Part shown: positions 24,201 through 36,200 of the stretch, one piece after another
Numbering within the stretch: the first letter of the stretch is position 1
How the letters are laid out: each line of letters opens with the position of its first letter
Source: Ophiodon elongatus
Lineage: Eukaryota; Chordata; Actinopteri; Perciformes; Hexagrammidae
Length of the DNA: 64,000 nt
Direction of reading: 5' to 3'
NCBI GenBank assembly: GCA_016806645.1
Contig: JACSYO010002128.1
Span: 4,093,434-4,157,433, forward strand
Made by a program: the position numbers and the translations under genes
The notes under the pieces: model-generated
Told to the model about the DNA's origin: nothing
Seen by the model: the letters and a program-made list of their open reading frames with translations, nothing else
The model's database searches: none

Positions 24201-27200
24201 TATGCCTCTCTGCAATGCTATACAATATTTTTTAAATCGTGAATATTTTCATTATCCTTATTTATTAAAAGTGAATTTAATTAAGATGTCTGTTTTTGTC
24301 CATAGGCATCTGGGGACCCCACCTTATTGTAGTAAGGACGTGCAAGTTGCTAAATTGGGAGGTGGAGTTCAAGCGCTGGTGTCCTGGCCTGAAGATCCTC
24401 TTGTACCTTGGCAACAGAAGGGAGCGCAGATCTAAGAGAATGGTAGTTTTGCTGTATTTAAACAACACACATTGGCAACAGTACTCAATATAGAAGGCCT
24501 TTCTTTTCAATAAATGGCTGTAAATGTGATAACAAATCATCTCTGATATCTACAGTGGTGGGGGGAAGCCAACAGCTTCCATGTATGTGTGACATCCTTC
24601 AAGCTGCTGATGAAAGACCAGAGCCATTTTATGAGGAGAAGGTGGAGGCACCTTGTCCTAGATGAGGTGCAGCTCATCAAAAACATGACTGAGAAACACT
24701 GGGAAACAATCTTTGCTCTCAGAAGGTGAGCAGGGTGATGAACATGATATTAATTCCAGTTTCTCAAGAATCTGGATTGTTTTTATTCATGTTTGTTAAT
24801 TCATTTCTAATCTGTAATGTGGTTCACCGTTAACACGTTTTCTTTGGTTTTCTTGATGATCACAGCACTAAGAGCGTTTTGTCTTTCTTTATTAAATCAC
24901 TTTGATATTCTGCCAGATGCTTTTTAAGTAAAACATTTCTGTGTATCTTGCAGTGAGCAGAGGATTCTCCTCATCAACACTCCTCTACAGAATACTCTGA
25001 AGGAGTTGTGGACCATGATCCACTTCCTTTTGCCAGGAATCACCAGGTCGTACTCTGACTTTCCTGTCAAGGCAGGTACTGACCAGAATCAGGACTACTG
25101 CCACAAACTGGTCATTCGCCTGCACAGGGTGGGTATAGCGCCTGCAAATTCTTCTGCCTGTCCAACTGAACCACATTAAGATTCAGGAACGTGACTAATT
25201 TTGCCTCACCGCCAATCCTTGCACATTACGTATTGAATCTTCTTTTTCCTAACTGTAGATGATCCAGCCTTTCATTCTGAGGCGCTCCAAAAGGGACGTG
25301 GAGAAACAACTGCCCAAGAAGTACGAGCATATTCTAAAGTGCCGTCTCTCGACCAGACAGAAAAGCCTTTACGAAGACATCCTCACTCAACCAGGGTGAG
25401 ATATTTGCTCCACATGGATAGTTATATTGTGATATCAAAGTAAGGCTTTCCAGGCACTGAGAAAAATCTCACCATGGATGAATTAGGCATTATACAGGTA
25501 CTGGAGTTAAACCGGTTATAATTCTCTCTATTTGTTTTGTTTTGCTGTGAAAACATCTCCTTCAAACACCTGTATTAATTCAAGTTTCATGCCAAAAACA
25601 AAATTGCAAGATTGCATTTGAACACATTGCGATAACGTTATGATTAACCTTTGCATAATACAATTTTTTACTTATTAGAGTATCTAAATTTTATACCCTG
25701 AAGTCAAACTTTTTTGCTTCATGCGCCACAGATCAACTTTCATAGGAATGAACGGAGCGCCTCCTCTTTGTACATTCATTATCTTACGCATCGTCACGGC
25801 AGTTTAATCTTAATTACATCAGGTTTTATGGCCATAGAACGTTCATCACATTGTTATTAAATAAGTTTTTATTTCTGTGATAAAAAAATATTTTAAAGAA
25901 ATCTTTCTTCAAATGTTTTGAATGGAGCAGCTCTTGCAACTAGTACCAAAATTATTCAAGATTAGCTTTAGCACATTAGTTTTTACTGGGAAGGACCTTT
26001 ATTGTCTGTTCTATTTGAAAAAGAGATTAAAGATACATTTGAATGTGTCAATATGTACATGTCTTGTAGTATTGTTTGCAGCTTTCTCTTGGTTTTAATC
26101 ATGTCTTCTGTCTGGGTGTGCTCTCCTAGAGCTCAGGAGGCGCTGAAGACGGGTCATTTTGTCAGTGTGCTTCAGGTCTTGATGCAGTTACAGCGAGTGT
26201 GTAACCACCCTGAGCTGGTGGCACCCAGGGAGACCAGCAGCTCCTACTTCTGCTCCTCTCTGCAGTACAACGTCCCATCACTGGTGCTGGGAGCTCTTCA
26301 GAATGACTCAAGCAAGGTATACGCTTGTTCTTTTCATTGCTAATGTGCACCAAGATGTTTGCTAGCCCTGTTTACCTGTCACTCAAAAATCTTGTGTTGG
26401 CAACCTGGATTCATAATCAATCTGCACTGATCCGCTTCTGCTGTTGTCTTATATCTCATTCTCCTCCTAGATTGCAAACATGTCCATATTTGATCTGATC
26501 AATAACGAGAACAAACTGACTCGGTATCAGACTGAAGAGGCGGTTCCCAAACTAAAGATCACTCAGCAGCTCATAGAGGAGATCCACTCTGGTCCAGAAC
26601 CACCACCACGACCCAAGCCATGTCCAATAAAACCCTTGAGGTCAGCAATAAAAGCTCCAAGTAACTTGACATGGTTGATGTGGAGGTCCATGGACATTTT
26701 CAGTTTGCTCTGAAATGTAAACTTCCAAACTAATAATCTCGCGTCAAATCATAATAAGATTTTTTTTTCTTAGATTGTTCCAGCCAGTGCAGTATGGAAC
26801 AAAGCCAGAAGGTCGCCTGGCTGCCATCACAAGTACAGCAGGCCAGCGTCCTCCAACGAGCTCTCCTGTTACTAGCACCTCTGTTTCCACCACCAACCAG
26901 TCAGCCCAGGCCAGGGGCAAGTCCCCTGTCACCACTGCAACTACTACCGCCACCTCTCACGGTAAGACCATTTCAGGAGTAAGACTCGGCAAAGGACAGA
27001 ACATTTTCAGTGGGTAAAGGATTCCAGATTTTGTCCTCTAACATCAAACTTTAAAAGACAAACCTAACTACCAAAAGCTGTTTTATTGGATCCTTTACCT
27101 AATGTTCTAGTTTTAACCTTGTGTTACATACTGAGTTATAACAGAGTTTGCATATATGCTGCATGAATGTGACACTGTTAGAGGTATAAATTAACCTGAT

Positions 27201-30200
27201 TTACTTTGTCATGCTTAAAAAATGTATTCAGGCTGTGCCCATAGCATCGCATATTATTGTTGTTGTTAGTGTTTAGAGCACATTTTGAAATCATGTGCAG
27301 TGTGTACATATTTATGCACTCTGCTCCTCCAACTTTATGGAGAGGTTTGGGACACCCTTCAGTGGTCACATTGGTTTAATTTGTTTAGATTTATATTTCT
27401 ATGCAGCAGTGGTGGGCTGGCCTCATTGACCTAATGGCAACACAGCCAGGATATAATGAAAGCAGCAACAGTCAGTAAACTTTTCAGATGAAGAGCTGCA
27501 GGCAAAACAAAAGGCTTTTACTACGTTTTAGGTGCACTTGAATTTGACTGAATTCATCCACACAGATATAACTGATGTACTAGAGATAAACAATTACTGT
27601 CACACCAACTTTGTTCATTGTCAGGTAATAGATTTTCATCAATCAGATTGTTAGCAGTGATTAATCTGTCCGTTAATAATCAATAACATCTCTAATTCTG
27701 CTTGCTGTTTTGGCCCACTACTGCTGAGGGATTTGTATGAATGAAATTGTTTGATCGTAACGATGATTTGACTAAATATTGGGTTACCCTTAACATGTAG
27801 TCCCATACCCCATTGCCTTGTACTTCACAGCAGTTGGAACAGCCACTCAGAGAGCCCAGACTACCCCTCCTGTCAGCAGCAGCAGCAACACTGTCTCTGG
27901 GAGCAGTGGCATTGGGCAGCATGTGTTGGGGGCTCCCTCTGTGGCCTTGGGCCAGACCTTAGCTGGCACAGTTGTGGGATCTATAGCTCCCATCAGCCAG
28001 CCTGCATTAGCACAGGTCCCCAGGCCAGCTCTAGCCCCCAGCCATGCCATCCAACCCAGCTTACTGTCCCAGAGGCTGGTTCTTACATCTCAGGCCCAGG
28101 CACGGTTGCCTAGTAAGTGGCCTCCCCTCCCTCTCAGTGTTTCCCCTCCACCTCTGGCACAACAGTATAGGCTGCTCTACACTGAGGCCTTTACTTGAGG
28201 CACTGCTGATATGTGTTCAGTTTTCACTCCTGCAGAGAAATGGCTTTGTACATAGACTCAAACTTGCAATGATAGCAGCACTGGTGGTGCAGTAATTTTG
28301 ATCATGGCAGAGATGCCACATATCAATAGTTACACAACTGATAGTGATTAAAAAAGATATCCCAGAAGATTAGATCTGTAGCCATATCAGCAGCATCTCT
28401 ACAGCCTCAGCATTCTCCAATTTCTTTCTTGATACCTGCATGTACACTATAAACAACCCACTTATGTTATACCACACATCACTATACTATTTAACTTAAT
28501 TATGATGTCCCCCCCCTTTTTAAATATTTTTTTCTCCCAGTTTACTAATATTCTTTTGTCTCTTGCATCAGCCCAGCTGCAGGAAAAAATCCCAAAGCTT
28601 TGGTTATTTAATTTTTCTTCGCTAATGTTATGATTTCACCCTGATGTTGAGCATCACTGCAAAGCATGTGGAAAAAGTCCCACAAATTACCAACCCTTTC
28701 CGCCTCAAATGTGAACAGAGAATCCTATTAGCAACATCACACAGTATTTTCATATATAAATAGGGAAAACATTTTTTAAATATTATCTTGCATATCTTTT
28801 GCATATCATTTTTGCTCAGTAGGTACATGATTTGATCATTTGTGAGCATATATTAGTGTATGTAAACTTAATGATTAATGCAAATTAATTTCTTGTGCCC
28901 ACTAATTAGCAATGTGTGTCTTGTAAATACTCCATGCAGTTAATCACTTGTGTGCAGGAAATAATGTAATTAACAGAAACAATCTATGAAGGCACTGTAT
29001 TTACACAGCACAATGTGTTGCCATCACTATTACTGATTTGTGCAAACAAATTGTCAAATATGTTTTCTCTAATACCTGCTAGGCTCTGTACATTTTATTA
29101 ATTTAAATTATCATTAATGTGTGCATTGCTTTTTCTTTACGCCACAATTTATATCCCTAGTAAACGTTTTCAAATTTACTAATATCGTTGATTACTTTTT
29201 CATGGCTTTGTTGTTACTTAAAATTGGCACGGTACTGAGAAGTACAGTGCTAGTCAGAGGTTTCTAAACACCCGTCAGAGTAGGCACAGGGTCTGAAATC
29301 AAGTTTTTTTCCTCACCTGTCTGACTGAACATTTCTACTGGACACTACATTTTTTTTGTCTGCCACTTTTCAAATTGAATCTTTGTAGAATGCTTTGGAA
29401 TTGTAAAGACTGAGTCAGTGGTACCAGACAGTAGAAATATATAATTGTGTAACCGTAATCCCTGACTTTTTAAACTTGGTAATTTATTTTAAAAAAAGGT
29501 TTACGGTGACCTTAAATTTGAAATTGACTGGGAATTCAATCATGCCATGCCATTTCCAAACTACCTTTTAGTTATTTCATAAAATAAAGGGACAATTTCT
29601 CATTTACACCTCGCATATATTTTCTAATCTAAGCGGCATATCCGAATGAGTGCTTTGCTTCTCCAGAAATGGCTAAAAAGGGTTAAAAGCAGTGTTTGAA
29701 AATTTCAAATTAAAGGAAAAATATAAAAATAGTAATTGATGAATAGGGGGTGTTATTGTTATTATGGATATTATTGTTGGACAATAATCCTTAAGAATAC
29801 TTCCTTGAAAATGCATCAAGTGCAGTGCTTTATGTATGTGTATGTTTCAGGTTCTCTGTTTCACCTGAGGACTGCCCATACAGCCATTTTCTTTCCCCTT
29901 CAGGGTTTTTAAAAGTTGGAGCTGCTATAGTTCTGTTGTGGAGGGCGGCTGTGCTCGTTCCTCTGATTAATCCACCCTGGTTTAGCATGTCTTGTCTCTT
30001 TTTCACCCTTAAACTAACTGATGCAGAGTATTTTGTTGTCAGACATTTCAGCCGAGACTTTTTAATGCTGTCTTTGATAAAGTGTCTGTTCTTCCTTTCC
30101 ATTGAAGGTGGAGATGTGGTGAAGATTGCCCAACTGGCCAACATAGCAGGCAGTCAGAATCGTATCTCCCAGCCAGAGAATCCTGTCACTCTGCAGTTTC

Positions 30201-33200
30201 AGGGTAACAAGTTCACTTTGTCCCCCAGCCAGCTCCGCCAGCTCACCACGGGACAGCCCTTGCAGCTCCAAGGTACACTCGGTAATGTACATCCCATTGT
30301 CACACTTTTATCTCAAAATAATTATGTCCTTTGTATCCACTTATTCAACTTGTCTGCAAGTCCTCAAGGCACTGGAAGCACTTAAGATGGGTATCATATA
30401 ATTTCAAATTCCCTAGTTTGATTCTGTTGGGGGACCTTTGTTTCTTGTCATCAGCCTCTCTCCCCATTTGGCCTGTCTTTCTTTTATCAGCTGTCAGTGA
30501 GGGCTAAATGCAAAAAAATTGAATTAAGCATGTCTTGAATACAGTTAAAGATAAACATATTGTCTTCCTTTTCTAGAATTTTCTTTGTCTGCTACAGCAT
30601 GCATATCCACTGTCCTGTCCAATCTGTCCTGCGTTCTTCATTGAGAAAAAATCAGGGGGACATTTTGTATGTTTTGGTTTCATCATGGCACCTTCTATCT
30701 TTGCATTAATACAATGGAATACCATCAGGTATCAGTCTTAGTTCCATCATAGGCAGAGCTGGCGGTCCCACTCAGCCAGACAGCAGCCCCTCTACCTTCT
30801 CGGCTCTCCTTCCTGGCACAGTTTGGTGACTTTTGGTTTGGCCAGTTGTTCGGCCACAGGCGGTGATTGTCTCAAAGTCCGCTGCTTCCTTTTCAGATGT
30901 TGATGAATGTATTCTGTCATATGCCATTATTGATAAACATGAAAAAAGCAACAAATACAGACAAAAATGTAGCAAAATTCATAGGAGCTACCGGCCGCAG
31001 CATGTACGTGTACATGTACATGTACGTGTACATGTACATGCACATGCTGCGGCCGTTGCCATATTTCCTTGATGTACTATTGTTTCTGCCTTGTTATGCA
31101 AACCTCAATGCTGATAGCATGACTGTTGTTTTTATTTTTCACATTTATTTTAATGGCCGAGTAGATCTTAACTTTTGAGAAGGCACCTCTTATATTTGCT
31201 GCTTAATGTGTGTCATGGATTTAGGCAACATCCTGCAGATTGTGTCAGCTCCAGGGCAGCAGATCATCAGACCACAGGGCTCCATGGTAATGCAAACAAT
31301 GCCACAAGCTGTCCCTGCCTCCAATGCCTCAGCTACACCTGGCACGCCTCATCCTACCCTGTCAACAGCCCAACAAGGTGACTTCACTTATTTAGTCACA
31401 TCATCTCGTACCAATATGTTATTATAATGCTGAAAGTTAATAGATTTTTTGGGGGCATAAAATGCTTCCTTCCACAACTACACCTTTGTTCCTGTACAAT
31501 AGGTTTTACACTGGCTTTCGCAATAGTACCGTTTTTGTATATTGAAAGAATTTATTCTGATTGTTATCATTGACATTATGTATTTCTTTTTAAGCATTAG
31601 GTGTAACAACAAATGCCACATCAGCCCCCACCAAGCTCACAACTGCAACTCATGCTGGTTCTCAGGTCAGTTCATCACTTTCAAGCAAATGTTTATAATC
31701 CTTGGTTTAACTTGTTTTATAATCTGAAGACAGAGCATTTTGCAGACAACATTTGTGGTAAAAAATGACTAATTGTGGTTGTGTGTCTCTCACTGTAATT
31801 TTCAGGAGTCTTCAGAAGAAAAGACTCAGCAGCTGAAGGAGCGTTTGTGCCGCCTGTTTGCAGCAAACGAGCGACGCTGTAGCCGCAGAGTGTTGTATGG
31901 GTCAGACCTGCTGCAGGCCTGCACTCTGAGCACAGAGCCGGCTCACTCTGCCATGACTGCTGGAGGCTGGAGGTGGGTGGGCAGAGAGAGCTGCCTCAGG
32001 GCCCAGAGAAACTGCGTGGCTACCACCTCTGCACTGCAGTCCACTCTGCTCTCTGTGGAGGACCGTCTGGAGGCTGCCAACGGCCTTATTGAGAGGTACT
32101 TCAGCCAAGTACTTCATATAATACCTTGTAAATCCATGCGTGGTGTTTATGTGTAGCTTACCAGCCCTGTTGTTAGAATTGCATTTGTTGGGTAAAACAA
32201 ATACTTTTTATTGCAATATTAAAAATAATGACAATTTCTACCACCATCTTCTTAAAGAAATTAACAATTTACCTAAGAGGGTTTTATCAAAATCCAATTC
32301 CATATGTTTTATTTCTTAATCCAAATAATGACTATCCGATGGACTATTGTCATGTTATAGGTTGGTATGCGTGGTGCCTCCAGCTGAAGCCAAACCTGCT
32401 CACCTGTATGCAGCCAATCCCCCGGTTCCCTACAGCCTTGAGCAGAAATCCCTTCACCGTCGTCTACAGGAAGCCTCTTCTCCCCACAGCACTGAAATCC
32501 ACCACTTGGCATCCAGGCCACTCCTTCGTTTTTCTGACCTGCAGCTAATGCAGATGGACTCAGGTAAGCCGAGCACCTTTTTTGATAATTTCTTACGTGC
32601 AGCAAGCTCAGACTGCAAAAATAATTACTTAACATGTATGGATAACCGCAGTATAACTAATAACAAATATTTATGTGAAAACACCACTGTAATCCTTCTG
32701 CATACACAGGGCGAATGACTCGTCTTATCCCACATTTTGCTTAGTATACAGAGAAGAATAGGGTCTCCATACACAACCATTTCTTGTACACATTAACAAT
32801 ATTTGAATTTAATTAAAAAGAAACGGTGCTTTTTTCATCTGTCTGCCCTGTAGAACAGTTTAAAGGAAGAATACAATGTAAAGGACAATGACAAAGTGTA
32901 GTAAATTTGCCTTTTTTCTATGCTTCGATCTAGTATTTTCACTCAATGTAGATATTGTATAAACTGCTGCTATTACAGACAAAAATGCACCTGCTAATTT
33001 GCACACATAATGCTCTTTATAGGTATAGTAACTGTAACTAAAATGATTCAGCAGCAAAAAACTACATTTATTAATATCTTTCTTTTCCAAAGGTAAACTG
33101 GAAGCTCTTGCCATTCTGCTGCAGAAGCTTCGGTCAGACAGCCGCCGTGTCCTCATCTTTACTCAGATGGTGAAGATGCTAGACATCCTGGAGGCCTTCC

Positions 33201-36200
33201 TAGATTACAGACAGCTTACTTATGTGCGGGTCGATGAAAGCTTCTCTCCTGACGAACGACAGGTACAATCACCACCACTAACATTGGTTCTGACAAGCAA
33301 TGCATATAACAAGCTTCTTAGTATATATTATGTCAGCGTTAACCTACATAAAAAATGTGCCGTTGTGTCACTGGCAAGGAAATGTATAATTATAGCACTA
33401 ACTACTGTCGTAGAGAGCGATGGGGCCAGGTATAACAGTTGACCAGTAGTGGGCAAGCATGTGCCATGAAAGGCAAGAGTATATGAGGGTTCTATGTCTT
33501 TCCTCCTCATGATACAAGAAAGTTCTTATTACCGTTTCCAGTCTGCTCACTTGGTTGGTGTTTTGTCCCTGCAGGAGAATATGAAGAAGTTCAACAGGAA
33601 CAGGAAGGTGTTCTGCAGCATCCTGACCAACCGCTGCTGCTCTGCAGTTGGGACTTTGTTTGATGCAGACACCATCATCTTCTACGACACAGACCTCAAT
33701 CCCAGCATGGATGCCCGCACCCAGGAGTGGTGTGACAAAATAGGACGTTCCAAGGATATACACATATACAGGTAATATTATCAACAAAAGACTGTTAAAC
33801 TGTAAATGTAACTTGCCCACATTGATATTGAAGGACTTCGATGCTACTCTGTTCACTTTTTGTTTCCAGGTTGGAGAGTGGGAACTCCATTGAGGAGAAG
33901 CTGCTGAAGAACGGCACCAAGGACCTGATCAGAGAGGTGGCTGCCCAGGGTACTGACTACACCTTGGCTTTCCTCACACAAGTAAGAGAAATTCACTTTG
34001 GTCTTCTTGTCCTGGAGTTTCAGAAACTCTACACACTTCTTTTATTTTTAATTTCTTAAAGCTACATTTATTCAAACTATGAAAGTCTTTTGTGCGTGAA
34101 TCAGTAAAGCTGTCATGTTCTTCACTTGTGGAACCGAGACCCATGACTACTTTAATTCAACCGGGGACATATAAAAGCTGACCTGATATTTTGTGTTCTC
34201 AGCGGACAATACAGGATCTGTTTGAGGTGGAGGCTGGCTCAGGAGAGAAGGTGGAGGAGTTTGTGGTTCTTCACCAGGAGCCATCGGCCTCTGAGGCCAT
34301 CTCTCCCAGAGTGGCTAGACCCTACATCCAGGCTCTCCACAGCATAAACCTGGATGCCCTGCCCGATGAGGAAGAGCAGCAGCAGGATGAGGAATTAGCA
34401 GGCAAGGACTCGGCAGAGGACAACCAAGAGTCAGAGAACCAAGCTAAAGAAGAGCCTGCTCAGAAAGAGGAGCTGAACGCAGTCATGGAACAGGTAGCTT
34501 TACTTTTTTTATATATACCGTATGTAGTGTAGTGTAAATACAAAAATTACAAATACACAACATGTATCATAATACCGTTTTCATTTATTTTTTACTTACC
34601 TTCTCTTAAACAGCTCACACCAATTGAAAGGTATGCCCTGCATTACTTGGAGTACCTCCACATCAGTGACGATGAAACTGCTCTCAAGGTAACTTTCACT
34701 GTAGATCATTTTTTATTATTATATAGATTTGAGGTATACATTTACAGATTTATTGTGGTATAGATGTGGAAATCAGTCCATTAATCATCTCTGATTTCTG
34801 CTCTACTGTGTTGATATTTCAGTGTACTATTTGTCCTTTGATAAATTTGACTGATACATGTTCATATTCCTCAGGAGCGGTTGGAGTGCTCTAAGAGAGG
34901 CTGGGAGCTGCAGCAGCTGCAGAAGCTGAAGGATGAGGAGGAGGAGCGGCAGATTATGGAGGGCGATGAAGATCTCTTCACCTACACCAGAGAGGATGCC
35001 TACAACATGGTGGGTGGCCATTGCGATCTCTGCTAATCAAACATGAAGTGGTGTGTGGATTGTGCTACACTGTTGTTGACATTAACCTTTTCTCTACGTT
35101 TCAACAGGAGTATGTATTTGATGCAGAGGACGGCCATACAGAAATCATGCCGGTAAGACACCAAATGTGATGCAATTGGAAAAAATTCAGATATGCCTAA
35201 TATTTTAAATGGTGTCTTAAATGGTTAATTTTTTTAGAATAGCATCAGTATCTATGGATTCGACCATATGTATACATTTTTACACAAATCCTTGTATTAT
35301 GTGAATTTTGATCTTCACTGTTCTCACTCAAATGTCATTTATTTGTATTGCGGCACACCATGAAGTCCTACACTGAGTTCTGGCTATGTTCTGACTTGTG
35401 ATATTCTGACACAGCTTTGGACTCCACCGACGCCACCACAGGATGACAATGATATTTACATTGACTCTGTGATGATGCTGATGTATGACACCACACCCAT
35501 GCCAGAGTCCAAGCTGCCTCCTATCTACATCCGCAAGGAGCACAAAAGACTCAAGATGGATCCTTCAGGTAAAACAAGATTTGTCATTAAGGACTTCATT
35601 CTCTCCTTTGTACAACAATATGTCAGTCCTGCACTCTAGTTTTGCTCGAAACAGTAGTTTCTTCTGTCAGTCAAGGAATTTCTTTTGTAAATCCTGGAGT
35701 GAATGTGTATTTTAAGGAAAATAGTTTTTTGAGACTTTTTAAGGATAGATGCATCGATTTATTGCAGCTTTTTTTGGTTTCTCTGTCCTTACTCGAGTGT
35801 GTTTATCCAGCAGCAGCCAGAAAGAAGAAGAAGGGCCATGGGGAGACAGTCATTCCTCCACGCTCCCTTTTCGAAAAGGCCAGCATGCTGAAAGTTCGCC
35901 GAGAGGGAAAGGACCAGAAAAAGAACTTTTCCCTCAAGCAGCAGGCGCCCTTTGCCAAGCCCCTCCCCTCGCTGGTTAAACCTGCCATGGAGGCGAGCCA
36001 GGACAACCCAGAGTGGCTCATCAGTGAGGACTGGGCTCTGCTTCAGGTACATGATTATCTTCCTCACAACTGTGATGGAAATAGATCAATCTTAAATTGC
36101 ACTTCACTTAATACAACAAGTTATATTATTAGTACGTTCAATATCCAAATATCATTGTTGTGTGTCTCACAGGCTGTAAAGCAGCTGCTGGAGTTGCCTC

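Noticed and set aside
26660..26725. Possible box C/D snoRNA in an ep400 intron (TTGATGT ... CTGA with a short ACAT/ATGT stem)
   Set aside because: The C box is imperfect, the span is under 60 bases and the terminal stem is only four pairs.
29825..30385. A 186-residue continuous frame starting upstream of an ep400 exon
   Set aside because: Only the part from 30108 to 30272 matches Ep400; the rest is intron read-through.
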